This document shows, piece by piece, positions 25,761-34,662 of a DNA stretch of 64,000 nt (positions are counted from its first letter, which is position 1; every line of letters starts with the position of its first letter). The translations under genes and the position numbers were made by a program. A model generated the notes under the pieces. That model was not told the DNA's origin. It searched no databases and saw only the letters and a program-made list of their open reading frames with translations. The stretch comes from Chloroflexota bacterium. GTDB lineage: Bacteria; Chloroflexota; Dehalococcoidia; Lucifugimonadales; Lucifugimonadaceae. The DNA is taken from the NCBI GenBank assembly GCA_009838175.1, contig VXSB01000035.1, forward strand, positions 30,161-94,160, read 5' to 3'.

Positions 25761-27491
25761 CTAATAGCCGCGGGCTTCGTCAGGGCCGAAGGGGTGCACG
25801 CCGGCGTGTAGGAGGCCAGTATCGGGGTCGATCATGACGCCGCGCGGTCGGGAGAACCCTCCACCGGTAGAGGGTTCAGGAACGACAGAGACGTTGTGGC
25901 CCATGCGGGCAAGTGTTTCGACTGTCTGCGAGTCGATTCGGTGGTCGATGAAGGTTTCGCGTTCGGCTGCGTCGACGCTCGGTGCCGTGATTGCTTCCTG
26001 CATGGTCATTCCAAAGTCGATGACGTTGGAGATGACGTGTGCGATGCGGCAGATGATTCTGCGTCCGCCGGGGGCTCCGACGGTTAGGAAGGATTTGCTG
26101 TTCTTCAGTGCGACGACTGGTGACATGTTGTTGAGGCCGCGTTTGAAACCAGCGATCGAGTTCGCCGCGCCGGGTTTGGGGTTGAAGACGACCATGCCGT
26201 TGCTGAGAAGTACGCCGGTGCCGGGCACGATGACGCTGGATCCGAATCCTCCGACTGCGGTCTGGGTGCAGGCGACCATGTTCCTGTCGCGGTCGATGAC
26301 GCTGAAGTGGGTTGTGCAGTCGCCTTCGCTAGGTGGCGATGCTGACAACGCTTGATCGGGCCGCGGTTGCGGGTCGTAGTTCCAAGGATCGTGGAGAGGA
26401 TTGTCGATGTAGGCGACCCACGGTTGCAGCTCGCGTTCGTGCTCTAGATTGGCGGTGTCGGTATCTATGGAGTTGGAGATATGCCGGGCGTAGTCTTTGG
26501 ACAGGAGCCCTTCGAACGGTACTGGGACGAACTCTGGATCGCCGACGAAGCTGTAGCGGTCGGCGAAGGCGTGTCGAGCCGCTTCGATGAAGAGGTGAAG
26601 GTGCTCAGGCGAACCGTGTTCGCGCAGATCGAAGTTCTCCAAGATGTTGAGGGTCTGGAGCGTCGTGATCGTGCCGGCTGTGACGGGGCAGGTGAGCAGT
26701 TCGTAGCCCCTGTAATGGGTGTTAACTGGATGACGCACTTCTGCCTCGTATTCGGCGAGGTCGCGCGCAGTCAGTAGCCCGTCGTTTCGTCGCATCTCCT
26801 CGTCGATGGCAGCGGCGATCTCGCCTTTGTGCAGGGCGTTTTTGCCCTTTTTGCTGATCCGTTCGAGAGTGTCGGCTAGGTCGCGTTGAACGACTTTTGC
26901 CCCGGGCGGCGGGGGATATCCGTCGGGCATAAAGACGCGCGCGGTCTCTTTGTACCGAGCAAGGTTCGGCATGTTGCTGGCGATCTGCAAACGGATGGAG
27001 GGGTCTGCCTCGAAGCCTTGTCGGGCATAATGGACCGCTGGCTCCAGCAGCAACTCGAGCGGGAGGGAGCCGAACAGTTCGTGGGCGCGGCACATGCCAG
27101 CCGTGACCCCGGGCACGCCTGCGGAGCGGTGTCCGATGGCGTTGGCTTGTTCTTCGACTTCGTATATTCCGTTGCCTGTAACAGCTTGGCCGATGACGCG
27201 GAATGTGTCGGGCGTTGCTGCCTGTGGGGCGCGGTGACCGTAGTCGATGGCGACGGTTCGTCGTTCGGCTGCGATGTAGACGATCATCTGACCGTGACCA
27301 GCGATGGACGAGCTTGCGGGTTCGACCACGTTGAGGCAGAAGCCAGTGGCGATTGCGGCGTCTACTGCGTTGCCGCCGCTCTTGAGGATGTCGACGCCGA
27401 CCTGAGCGGCGACGGGGTGAGCAGTAGCGACTGCGCCGTGCTCTACGACGACTTCGTCTTTGTCGGGTCGGTAGACGCTATGAGTGTTCAT
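25761..27491 (-). CDS. ggt: Gamma-glutamyltranspeptidase-family protein
   Basis: 576 residues, near the usual family length. GAVATAHPVAAQVGVDILKSGGNAVDAAIATGF is the large-subunit hallmark, and DCTTHFSVIDRDRNMVA holds the autocleavage nucleophile Thr (second T). APGGRR and GFKRGLNNMSP are family motifs of the small subunit. No signal peptide is seen, although many relatives are periplasmic, so a cytoplasmic role in glutathione-like or gamma-glutamyl amide hydrolysis is possible. It lies about 180 bases downstream of a hairpin-rich interval. The family is certain; the exact substrate is not. Confidence 0.88.
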   Translation of the reverse strand: MNTHSVYRPDKDEVVVEHGAVATAHPVAAQVGVDILKSGGNAVDAAIATGFCLNVVEPASSSIAGHGQMIVYIAAERRTVAIDYGHRAPQAATPDTFRVIGQAVTGNGIYEVEEQANAIGHRSAGVPGVTAGMCRAHELFGSLPLELLLEPAVHYARQGFEADPSIRLQIASNMPNLARYKETARVFMPDGYPPPPGAKVVQRDLADTLERISKKGKNALHKGEIAAAIDEEMRRNDGLLTARDLAEYEAEVRHPVNTHYRGYELLTCPVTAGTITTLQTLNILENFDLREHGSPEHLHLFIEAARHAFADRYSFVGDPEFVPVPFEGLLSKDYARHISNSIDTDTANLEHERELQPWVAYIDNPLHDPWNYDPQPRPDQALSASPPSEGDCTTHFSVIDRDRNMVACTQTAVGGFGSSVIVPGTGVLLSNGMVVFNPKPGAANSIAGFKRGLNNMSPVVALKNSKSFLTVGAPGGRRIICRIAHVISNVIDFGMTMQEAITAPSVDAAERETFIDHRIDSQTVETLARMGHNVSVVPEPSTGGGFSRPRGVMIDPDTGLLHAGVHPFGPDEARGY

Positions 27492-27659
27492 GGGTTCAAA
27501 CCAACTACCAATGCGATCTCTTTGGTCGTCTATGCAGTTGAACTGAGGTCTGTATTAGGGTAGCGCGTCCGAATTATGATCCCTCTAGACAGGGAGTTGT
27601 GTCCGAGCTTGTATGGAGGGTTATCTGGTGTGCCGTGTATACTTTGGATAGCGGTGATC

Positions 27660-27686
27660 GTTTAACGAAAAGACCGCAAAACGGTC
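27660..27686 (-). terminator. Intrinsic terminator-like hairpin
   Basis: GACCG-TTTTG-CGGTC (27672-27686) then TTTTCGTTAAA on the minus strand. It can end transcription of the CrtI-like gene or act as an attenuator before ggt. Confidence 0.5.
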
Positions 27687-27756
27687 GGAGGGACTAGGAT
27701 GCGATGTCGCACGTGGTAGCCGCATCCTTGGTTTTACCGCTTTTCCAAGGCGAACC
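27660..27756 (-). ncRNA. Candidate structured RNA: three-way junction followed by terminator
   Basis: On the minus strand CGGAGG and CCTCCG can close a stem around two inner hairpins: CCTTGG-AAAAGCGGTAAAA-CCAAGG and GGATGCG...CGCATCC (the two share a GG). Immediately after comes GACCG-TTTTG-CGGTC followed by TTTTCGTT, a terminator-like hairpin. The order aptamer-terminator-ggt looks like a riboswitch or a small RNA. I could not match it to a known class, and the inner stems also form on the plus strand. Confidence 0.35.
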
Positions 27757-27811
27757 TCCGGCCTGCTTGATTCTAGGGTGGTAATCGGGGTTAGTAAGGG
27801 GCTGTTGGCGT

Positions 27812-29359
27812 TCAACTGGATAGGTCTTCGAGGACGATGTGCGCCGCGTTGTGGCCGGGAGCACCGGTTACTTCACCGCCGGGGTGGCCACCTGCGCCGC
27901 AGAGGTAGAGGTTCTTGATGGGTGAACGGTAGTCGGACCATCCGGGCAGAGGGCGGCGGGACATCATCTGCTGCGGGATCATGTCGAGGTGGCGAATGTT
28001 GCCGTCGGTGAGTCCGATGCGTTCCTCGATGTCTTCTGGAGTGAGCAGCGTCCAGTCGATGATGGCGTCTCTGAAGTTGGGTGCGAATTGTGTCACGTAG
28101 TCGATGAGCCACTCGCCGTATTGCTCTCGCATGTCCGACCATGGTCCGTCGGGAAGGTGCGGCGGCAGGTAGTAGACCCACAGCGATAGGACATGGTGGC
28201 CTTCGGGCGCGACTGTCTTGTCGTACACCGACGGGGTCTGGAGCTGCATGATGGGGGTTTCCGTTATGCGTCCGTTCTGCGCGTCGTTCCAAGCGTTTTG
28301 ACACTGGTCGATTGACGGGCTGAGAGTCATCATCGCCAAGTGCTCCGGGTTGAAGTCCGCGCCGAGATGTCGGGAGAAATCGGGAAGCTCTTTCATAGCG
28401 CACAGGAACTTGGCGGAAGCGGCCTGTGTCTTGAGCGCCTTCACCTCGTCGATGAAGTCGTCGTCGAGGTCGGACTCGTCGATGAGCTTGAGGTAGGTAC
28501 GCTTCGGATCGGCGTTCGAGAGTACGATATCGGCTTCGATCACCTCGCCGTCTTCGAGTTCGACACCAGTTGCCTTGCCATCCGTGGCGAGAATGCGCTT
28601 CACCGGTGTTTCCGTCCGAATAGACACGCCAGATGCCTCGGCGGATCGTGCGAGCGATTGAGTGATTCCGCCCATGCCGCCGCGGACGATCCCGTAGTTC
28701 TCGGTGTCTTCGCGGAAGGCACTGAAGCGGTATAGAGCGGTTATGTATGCGCTGCCGGGTGCGGATATGTCGCCCATGTCGAATGCGCCGATGGCGACCG
28801 CCGCCTTCACTTCGTCGGATACGAAGTAGCGTTCAACCAGCTCTCTGAGCGGGACGGTGAGGAGTGTCTCTAGGAGTTCTTCTTCGCCTTCATCGCGGAA
28901 CCGCGCTGCGAGTTCGGCGAGGGAGGGGGGCGGGCCGAGGTAGTAGTCGCTGAGTATCCGTACGGCACGGTGCCAGAAGTTGGCCCATTCAAACCAGGCG
29001 ACGGCGTCCTCAGGCGATTGTCCAGCAAGGTCCTCCACCGTCTTGGCGTCGTCGTGCCAGAAAGTGAGCGCCTTTCCGTTGGGGTAGGGATGGACGCGTC
29101 CCGGGTCAATAGGGTAGACGTGGAAGCCGTGCTTGCGCATCTCAAGGTCGTCGATGACCTTCTTCTGAAGGATGTGGCAGACGTATGAGCAGGTCGAGAT
29201 GTGGTAGCCGGGGAACCACTCCTCGGTGACGACGGCACCACCGACGACGTGCCTGCGCTCCAGCACTTGGACGTTCAGCCCGGCACGTGCGAGGTATCCG
29301 GCGGCGACCAGTCCGTTGTGCCCGGCACCGACAATGACGACCTTTGTGTTCTGGGCCAT
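27812..29359 (-). CDS. CrtI/PYROXD2-like NAD(P)/FAD oxidoreductase
   Basis: 515 residues, AGGAGA in front of the ATG. VVIVGAGHNGLVAAGYLARAGLNVQVLERR is the dinucleotide fold, with VVGGAVVTEE following. GGMGGITQSLARSAEASGV and the C-terminal LYLCGAGGHPGGEVTGAPGHNAA match the phytoene-desaturase-like family, closest in style to PYROXD2-type proteins rather than true carotenoid enzymes. It probably oxidises or isomerises a hydrophobic substrate. No carotenoid genes are nearby. Confidence 0.85.
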   Translation of the reverse strand: MAQNTKVVIVGAGHNGLVAAGYLARAGLNVQVLERRHVVGGAVVTEEWFPGYHISTCSYVCHILQKKVIDDLEMRKHGFHVYPIDPGRVHPYPNGKALTFWHDDAKTVEDLAGQSPEDAVAWFEWANFWHRAVRILSDYYLGPPPSLAELAARFRDEGEEELLETLLTVPLRELVERYFVSDEVKAAVAIGAFDMGDISAPGSAYITALYRFSAFREDTENYGIVRGGMGGITQSLARSAEASGVSIRTETPVKRILATDGKATGVELEDGEVIEADIVLSNADPKRTYLKLIDESDLDDDFIDEVKALKTQAASAKFLCAMKELPDFSRHLGADFNPEHLAMMTLSPSIDQCQNAWNDAQNGRITETPIMQLQTPSVYDKTVAPEGHHVLSLWVYYLPPHLPDGPWSDMREQYGEWLIDYVTQFAPNFRDAIIDWTLLTPEDIEERIGLTDGNIRHLDMIPQQMMSRRPLPGWSDYRSPIKNLYLCGAGGHPGGEVTGAPGHNAAHIVLEDLSS

Positions 29360-29513
29360 GGGATCTCCTGATGTGTGGTGTTTTGGCGAAGCGGGGCGAT
29401 ATGATTTTAGACGGCAATGTTAGCAGAGGGGGAGTAGCGCCATGTTGCCTTGAGTTGCGCCCGAACCTATCGTTTCGGTTAGTCTCTGTTCAAATGAAAG
29501 GACAGTTTCATCA

Positions 29514-30950
29514 GTGACCCGAGTTCTCATAGCTGCCTTCGACGGTCTCCAGCCTTCACAGGTTCGTGTTGACCTCACACCGAATCTCTTCAAATTTGCT
29601 GACGGTGGTGTCACGTTTGCTAGGAACCATCCGGTATTTCCGACCGTGACGCGGATAAACGTTGCCAGCCTTGTCACTGGTCGTCACCCCGGTTCGCATG
29701 GATTGGCCGGCAACACAGTCGTTATGCGGGATTACGACGCGAACAACGTGATAGAGGCGATGGAGCCGGTGCTCACCAAGGTGGCGGAGAAGACAGGCGA
29801 TGTCCTGTTGGTGCCGACTCTGGCGGACACCCTGTACGACAACGGAGAAGAATATGTAGCCGTGGGTGTCGGCACATCTGGCAACGCGTACGTTCAAAAC
29901 CCACGTGCCGAAGCACTGGGTGGTGCCACTATCCATCCAGAGTTTTGCCTGCCTAGAGGCGTGCATGACCAGTTAATCGGGGGCTTCGGCCCGTGGCCAA
30001 CTACCACTTCGCCGAATGTTCCACAGATGGAGCACGGAACACGCGTGCTGATCGAGTACGTGCTCGCTGAGCGCAGTCCGACGGTGGCGTTGATCTGGTT
30101 CTCCGAGCCTGACAGCAGCAACCACAAAGCGGGAGTGGGATCCGTCCTCTCCAATCAAGCCCTCGCCTCCGCCGATCAGCAGTTCGGACGGATCATTGGA
30201 TGGTTGGAAGGTAGTGGAACGTTGGAAGAAACCGACGTGATAGTGGTCTCGGACCACGGGTACGCGACTATTGAGTCGGTTGTGGACATCGAGGCCGAGT
30301 TGCGTCAGGCCGGCTTTCCGAGCGGCGGTCAACCCGGCGGCGTGTTGGTCGCGTCTAACGGGGGAGCGCTGCTCTTCTACGCGCACGAAGCCGATCCCGT
30401 GACCGTTGAGCGGTTGGCAACGTGGCTTTCCAAACAGTCTTGGTGCGGTGCGATGCTGGCTGCGGAACGCGTTGGTGTCGTGCCTGGCACGCTGCCTGCA
30501 AGTGTAGGCAATATCGATGGTCGTAGAAGCCCCGATCTCACGATGTCCTTTGCGTGGAGTTCCGCACCCAACGACGCCGGTTTCCCTGGTCAGACGGCAT
30601 CCTCAGGAGGTCCGGTCGGCGTCGGCACGCACGGTGGGATGAGCCGCCACGAGTTGCGGAATACGCTGATAGCGCGCGGCCCTAGTTTCCGTCGGTCGAC
30701 CGTCGTTGACACACCAACGGGCAACATTGACGTCGCCCCAACGATTCTTCACATTTTGGGTTTACCCGGCGGGGACGACATGGACGGCCGCGTCCTGCAC
30801 GAAGCTCTGGACGGCGGCGATGATGTATCAGAAGCCGAGTGCCGTTCAGTGACGCATGCTGCCGAGCTCGGCGACTACCGGCAGGAGGTGACGGTGACTA
30901 CCGTGAGGGGTTCGGCTTACCTCGACGAGGGGAACGCTGTATTACGTTAG
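29514..30950 (+). CDS. Alkaline-phosphatase-fold phosphodiesterase/nucleotide pyrophosphatase
   Basis: 478 residues from GTG 29514 with AAAGGACAG upstream. Metal and nucleophile motifs are all present: D10 (AAFDGLQ), T46 in FPTVTRIN, D and H in SEPDSSNHKAG, VVSDHGY, and GTHGGM. These define the type I phosphodiesterase/NPP branch with two zinc ions. No signal peptide is visible. It is divergent from the CrtI-like gene across 154 bases. Substrates in the family range from nucleotides to phosphonates and phospholipids. Confidence 0.88.
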   Translation: MTRVLIAAFDGLQPSQVRVDLTPNLFKFADGGVTFARNHPVFPTVTRINVASLVTGRHPGSHGLAGNTVVMRDYDANNVIEAMEPVLTKVAEKTGDVLLVPTLADTLYDNGEEYVAVGVGTSGNAYVQNPRAEALGGATIHPEFCLPRGVHDQLIGGFGPWPTTTSPNVPQMEHGTRVLIEYVLAERSPTVALIWFSEPDSSNHKAGVGSVLSNQALASADQQFGRIIGWLEGSGTLEETDVIVVSDHGYATIESVVDIEAELRQAGFPSGGQPGGVLVASNGGALLFYAHEADPVTVERLATWLSKQSWCGAMLAAERVGVVPGTLPASVGNIDGRRSPDLTMSFAWSSAPNDAGFPGQTASSGGPVGVGTHGGMSRHELRNTLIARGPSFRRSTVVDTPTGNIDVAPTILHILGLPGGDDMDGRVLHEALDGGDDVSEAECRSVTHAAELGDYRQEVTVTTVRGSAYLDEGNAVLR

Positions 30951-31023
30951 GCAGGGGGCCGAGCGAAGGATTTGGTAGAGCGCCTTTGCTAGGCCTTGCT
31001 CTGTGTGACTTATCCACACGTCA

Positions 31024-31788
31024 CTATCGGGGCTCAACTTCGTCGAAGAATGTCTCGGCGGCGGATGACAGGAGGGTGGTTAGGTGAGTGTAGAGGTAGG
31101 TGACGCCTTGGTCTAGGTATCGTTGGATGGCTTGGGTGTTGCCGGCGGATCCGGATGTTTTGCCTGCATCTGCGATGGTGGCAAAGACGGTGTCCATGGC
31201 TTGGCGGACTTCGGGCGCGTCGGGGCGTCCGGGGTATCCGAGGGACTGTGAGAGGTCAGAAGGACCGACGAAGAAGACGTCGACGCCGGGGACTTGCACG
31301 ATCTCGTCGACATTTCTGACGGCTTCGGCTTCTTCGAGTTGGACGCATACGAGAGTCTCGTTGTTGGTGTGTTCCGCATAATCGGACATGGACATGTCGT
31401 ATCCGTATGACGCTGATCTGACACCGGCGGCTAGTCCGCGTTCGCCGATGGGATGGTATTTGACGGCTTGGACGGCTCTTCGGGCATCGTTGGCGGTGTT
31501 GACGTGGGGCACCTGTACGCCCATGACGCCGCGGTCCATGAGTTGTCCGATGGCCTCAAATCCGTTGACCGGCGGTCTGGCGATGGGTGTCACGCCCGCG
31601 GTTTCAGCGGCCATGACCATGAGTTCGACGCTCTCGATCGAGATTGATCCATGTTCGCAGTCAATGAGCACCCAATCGAAGCCGAGTCGTCCGACGATAT
31701 CGACGATGTGTGGTGATGGGAACATGACCGACACGCCGAATGCAGGTTCGCCGGCGAGGAGTTTTTGTTTCATAGGGTTGAGGCTCAT
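31024..31788 (-). CDS. HpcH/HpaI-family aldolase
   Basis: 254 residues from ATG 31788 (MSLNPMKQKLLAGEPAFGVSVMFPSP); the track ORF adds 70 residues reading through the divergent promoter region. LIDCEHG, GVMGVQVPHVNTANDARRAV, VCVQLEEAEAV and VFFVGPSDLSQSLGYPG are the class II pyruvate-aldolase landmarks, with the metal-binding Glu and Asp. It splits or joins 2-keto-3-deoxy-type acids. Divergent from a GMC oxidoreductase, with which it may share a sugar or aromatic breakdown pathway. Confidence 0.88.
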   Translation of the reverse strand: MSLNPMKQKLLAGEPAFGVSVMFPSPHIVDIVGRLGFDWVLIDCEHGSISIESVELMVMAAETAGVTPIARPPVNGFEAIGQLMDRGVMGVQVPHVNTANDARRAVQAVKYHPIGERGLAAGVRSASYGYDMSMSDYAEHTNNETLVCVQLEEAEAVRNVDEIVQVPGVDVFFVGPSDLSQSLGYPGRPDAPEVRQAMDTVFATIADAGKTSGSAGNTQAIQRYLDQGVTYLYTHLTTLLSSAAETFFDEVEPR

Positions 31789-31945
31789 GGTGAGTATCAG
31801 GCTAATAGATTGTTTGACCGTGGTGATTCGAAGAAGTATCGAAGAGGCACTCTCGCGATCTATGAGGTACCGACAAGTTGGATGTACAAACTGGCGGATC
31901 GGCGTATAATCCGCTGAACGGTACGCCATCCAAGGGGGTGCTGAG

Positions 31946-33544
31946 TTGTCCAGCACGTTTGACACCATCATTGTCGGCGCCGGTTCGGCCGGGGCCATTC
32001 TCGCAACGCGACTTACAGAGGACCCTGACCATTCGGTGCTTCTAATCGAGGCGGGTCCAGACTATCCAGAGTTCGACGATATACCTGACGAGGTTAAGTA
32101 TGGGTACGGGCACAAGAATCGACCGTGGCGGAGAGCGCATAGCGACCACAGGTGGACGTTCGTTGCGCGTTACACAGACGAGGCGATGCCGGGTTTGGTG
32201 CCGCGTGGCAGGGTAGTGGGTGGTTCAAGCGCGGTGAACGCGCAGATTTTCCTGAGGGGCGTGCCGGAGGACTACGACACGTGGGCATCGTGGGGCAACG
32301 ACAGGTGGAGCTTCGAGGAATTGATGCCGTTCTTCAGGATGATCGAGACGGACACCGACTTCTCTGGCGATTTCCACGGGTCCGATGGTCCGATCATCGT
32401 GCGGCGATTCAAACCGGAGGAGTGGAATGCTCCTCAACGGGCGTTCTACGAGGCGGCGCGGGCCAATGGATTCCCAGACTGCCCGGATCACAACGCTCCC
32501 GACACGACAGGTGTCGGTCCGACGCCGCTCAACAATCCCGGCCGCGTGCGTTGGAGCACGGCGATCGGTTATCTCAGCACCGCACGGGAGCGGCCTAATC
32601 TCACGATTCAATCGGATTGCCTAGTCCACAAGGTTCTGTTCGACGGCAAGAAGGCTGTCGGGACCCGGGCGGAAGTTGACGGTAAAGTATCAGACTATGA
32701 GGGCGAAAACGTCATCCTGTCGGCGGGTGCGATTGGCTCGCCGCACCTATTGATGCTCTCAGGCGTAGGTCCTGTGGGAAGGTTGGATGACGTTGGCGTG
32801 CCGCTGGTGCATGAGTTGCCGGGCGTGGGTAAGAATCTCCGGGACCATCCGCAGGTCAGGATGGCGTGGCGGACGCACGATGGTTTTGAGATGCCTGAAG
32901 AGACGCCGGGCGTCCAGATTACTCTGCGTTACACCGCCGCAGCTTCGCACCTTCCAAACGACATGCTGATTCTAGCGAGTTCGCGCACTCCGATCGACTA
33001 CAGGCCGTATCGAACGGGCGCAAGCGATGAACTCGGTCTTGGGATGACCATCTGCATCGACCTTGCGGTCGGTGCGGGCAGTCTGTATTTGCGAGACAAA
33101 GACCCGCATATCCAGCCGTTCCTCGACTACAATTATCTGGAGGACGATTTCGACACGGCGAGGTTCCGCGAAGGCGTTCAGATCTGTCTCGCATTCGCGG
33201 AGCACGAGGACTGGGCCCGTATGGCGAAGGAGCGAGTGTACCCGACTGATGCAGACCTTGAGTCGGACGAGACGTTGAACGCGTGGATCAGGCGAAGAGT
33301 GGCCACGAGTCATCACGTGTCTGGCACGTGCAAGATGGGACCGGATTCGGATCCGATGGCAGTCGTAGATCAGTTCGGCAATGTGCGCGGTCTCGAGAAC
33401 CTGAAGGTCGCGGACGCGTCGATCATGCCGGACTGCATCCGTGCGAACACGAACGTGACATCGATGGTGATCGGCGAGCGCGTGGCGTCGTTTATAGGGG
33501 AAAGTTATAGGCGAGATGCGGTCAACGATAGCGGAAGCAGCTAG
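31946..33544 (+). CDS. GMC-family FAD oxidoreductase (choline/alcohol dehydrogenase-like)
   Basis: 532 residues from TTG 31946, six bases after AAGGGGGTG. FAD loop IVGAGSAGAILATRLTE, RGRVVGGSSAVNAQIFLRG, and ILSAGAIGSPHLLMLSGVGP are GMC signatures. C-terminal HHVSGTCKMG holds the active-site His and NTNVTSMVIGERVA closes the FAD site. It oxidises a primary alcohol or similar. Its last 23 bases overlap the end of the convergent tag gene. Confidence 0.9.
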   Translation: MSSTFDTIIVGAGSAGAILATRLTEDPDHSVLLIEAGPDYPEFDDIPDEVKYGYGHKNRPWRRAHSDHRWTFVARYTDEAMPGLVPRGRVVGGSSAVNAQIFLRGVPEDYDTWASWGNDRWSFEELMPFFRMIETDTDFSGDFHGSDGPIIVRRFKPEEWNAPQRAFYEAARANGFPDCPDHNAPDTTGVGPTPLNNPGRVRWSTAIGYLSTARERPNLTIQSDCLVHKVLFDGKKAVGTRAEVDGKVSDYEGENVILSAGAIGSPHLLMLSGVGPVGRLDDVGVPLVHELPGVGKNLRDHPQVRMAWRTHDGFEMPEETPGVQITLRYTAAASHLPNDMLILASSRTPIDYRPYRTGASDELGLGMTICIDLAVGAGSLYLRDKDPHIQPFLDYNYLEDDFDTARFREGVQICLAFAEHEDWARMAKERVYPTDADLESDETLNAWIRRRVATSHHVSGTCKMGPDSDPMAVVDQFGNVRGLENLKVADASIMPDCIRANTNVTSMVIGERVASFIGESYRRDAVNDSGSS

Positions 33545-34088
33545 TAATGTGGTCGTTTACGAGGCCTGCGGACTGCATGAAGGCGTAGCAGATCGTGGGT
33601 CCGACGAAGGTGAAGCCGTAGGCTCGGAGAGATTTGCTCATAGCGTCGGATTCGTCGGTCTGGGCGGGTATGTCGGCGAGGGTTAGGAAGGCGTTTTGGC
33701 GAGTTTGACCGTGGACAAAGCTCCAGAGATATGCGTCGAGGGAGCCGTGATCGGATTGGACGGCGATGGTGGCACGGGCATTTTTTATGGCGGCGTCGAT
33801 CTTGGCGCGGTTTCGGATGATGCGGGTGTCGGCGCGGAGTCGTTCGCGGTCGGAGTCGTCGTATGCTGCAACCGTTGGGATGTCGAAGTTGTCGAATGCG
33901 GCGCGGTATCCTTCGCGGCGGTGAAGGACGGTGCGCCAGGAGAGTCCTGCCTGTGCACCTTCAAGGATGAGCAGCTCGAAGAGGGCGCGGTCGTCGTGAA
34001 TGGGGACGCCCCAGTCCTCGTCGTGGTATTTCTGCATGAGTGGGTCGTCGCCAGCCCATTCGCATCGAGTCACTGGTTGTGGTTTCAT
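33522..34088 (-). CDS. tag: DNA-3-methyladenine glycosylase I
   Basis: 188 residues, standard Tag length. RCEWAGDDPLMQKYHDEDWGVP, LFELLILEGAQAGLSWRTVL and YGFTFVGPTICYAFMQSAGLVNDHITSC are diagnostic. The zinc set (Cys near 9, His near 22, His and Cys at the C-terminus) is complete. It removes 3-methyladenine from alkylated DNA as the first step of base excision repair. The coding end overlaps the convergent GMC gene by 23 bases. Confidence 0.95.
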   Translation of the reverse strand: MKPQPVTRCEWAGDDPLMQKYHDEDWGVPIHDDRALFELLILEGAQAGLSWRTVLHRREGYRAAFDNFDIPTVAAYDDSDRERLRADTRIIRNRAKIDAAIKNARATIAVQSDHGSLDAYLWSFVHGQTRQNAFLTLADIPAQTDESDAMSKSLRAYGFTFVGPTICYAFMQSAGLVNDHITSCFRYR

Positions 34089-34140
34089 GCAATGGAAGCG
34101 TACTACGGCGTGCGATACGGATGCGGTCTTGCTAGTCTTT

Positions 34141-34180
34141 TAACGACTGATTGACGCAGTTTACACATGGGCAGTCGTTA
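34141..34180. promoter_or_regulatory. Dyad TAACGACTG / CAGTCGTTA ahead of the cupin gene
   Basis: Perfect 9-base arms (34141-34149 and 34172-34180), the right arm touching the cupin ATG. In mRNA this would fold the leader and the start codon into a stem; in DNA it may be an operator between the divergent tag and cupin genes. Confidence 0.35.
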
Positions 34181-34539
34181 TGAACTGGAAGCAGCACGAA
34201 TCTGAGGATGCGATTCTGGAGCCGGGGTTGCATGAAGGCGATGGCGTTGTGACGCGTCGGAGATTCTTCCGTGGGGAGTCGAAACTACCGGTGCGGATCG
34301 AGGTTTGGGAGTTGCCGCCGGGCGCGAGCGAGGGCAGCCATGTGCACGATGGGGAAGACACGCTGGAGGAGTTCTACTACTTCATTGCAGGTCGAGGAGT
34401 GATGTGGATGGACGGTGATGAGAGGGTAGTAGAGTCTGGCGATGCGGTGATGGCTCCGCCGGGCGTTGATCATGGGTTTCGGTGTGTTGGGGATGAGACG
34501 TTGAAACTGGTGATAGCTTGGGGCAAACCGACAGGGTAG
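34180..34539 (+). CDS. Cupin-domain protein
   Basis: 119 residues, a single cupin barrel. Motif 1 is GSHVHDGEDTLEEFYYFIAGRG, giving the two His and the Glu metal ligands, and motif 2 is PPGVDHGFRC with the last His. Small one-domain cupins of this kind are metal-dependent isomerases, dioxygenases or sugar-binding proteins; nothing here picks one. Stands alone, divergent from tag. Confidence 0.88.
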   Translation: MNWKQHESEDAILEPGLHEGDGVVTRRRFFRGESKLPVRIEVWELPPGASEGSHVHDGEDTLEEFYYFIAGRGVMWMDGDERVVESGDAVMAPPGVDHGFRCVGDETLKLVIAWGKPTG

Positions 34540-34662
34540 ACGGGATAAGAGGTTTGAGTGTTTGACATCAACGATCTTTTACCTAACTGTCTGAGTGTCA
34601 ACGACGCTATCGATTGATTGTTCTTGAGCCGGTAACCTTATAGGTTGCCGTGAGCCTCCGCG

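Larger units (their letters stand above)
27492..27811. other. 320-base gene-free interval with structured segment
   Basis: No credible gene. On the minus strand it forms the leader of ggt and the trailer of the CrtI-like gene. It contains the multi-hairpin element at 27660-27756. A TATACT box exists on the plus strand at 27645-27650 but lacks a matching -35. The rest is featureless. Confidence 0.5.

Noticed and set aside
26886-27563. 225-residue plus-strand ORF
   Set aside because: Antisense shadow of ggt; low-complexity composition and no domain.
27640-27780. tRNA, 6S or SRP RNA in the ggt leader
   Set aside because: No TPsiC loop, no SRP GGAAG/GCAGCC core and no 6S bubble visible.
27621-27815. 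64-residue ORF in the ggt-CrtI gap
   Set aside because: Overlaps the hairpin element and has no ribosome site or domain; structured DNA explains it better.
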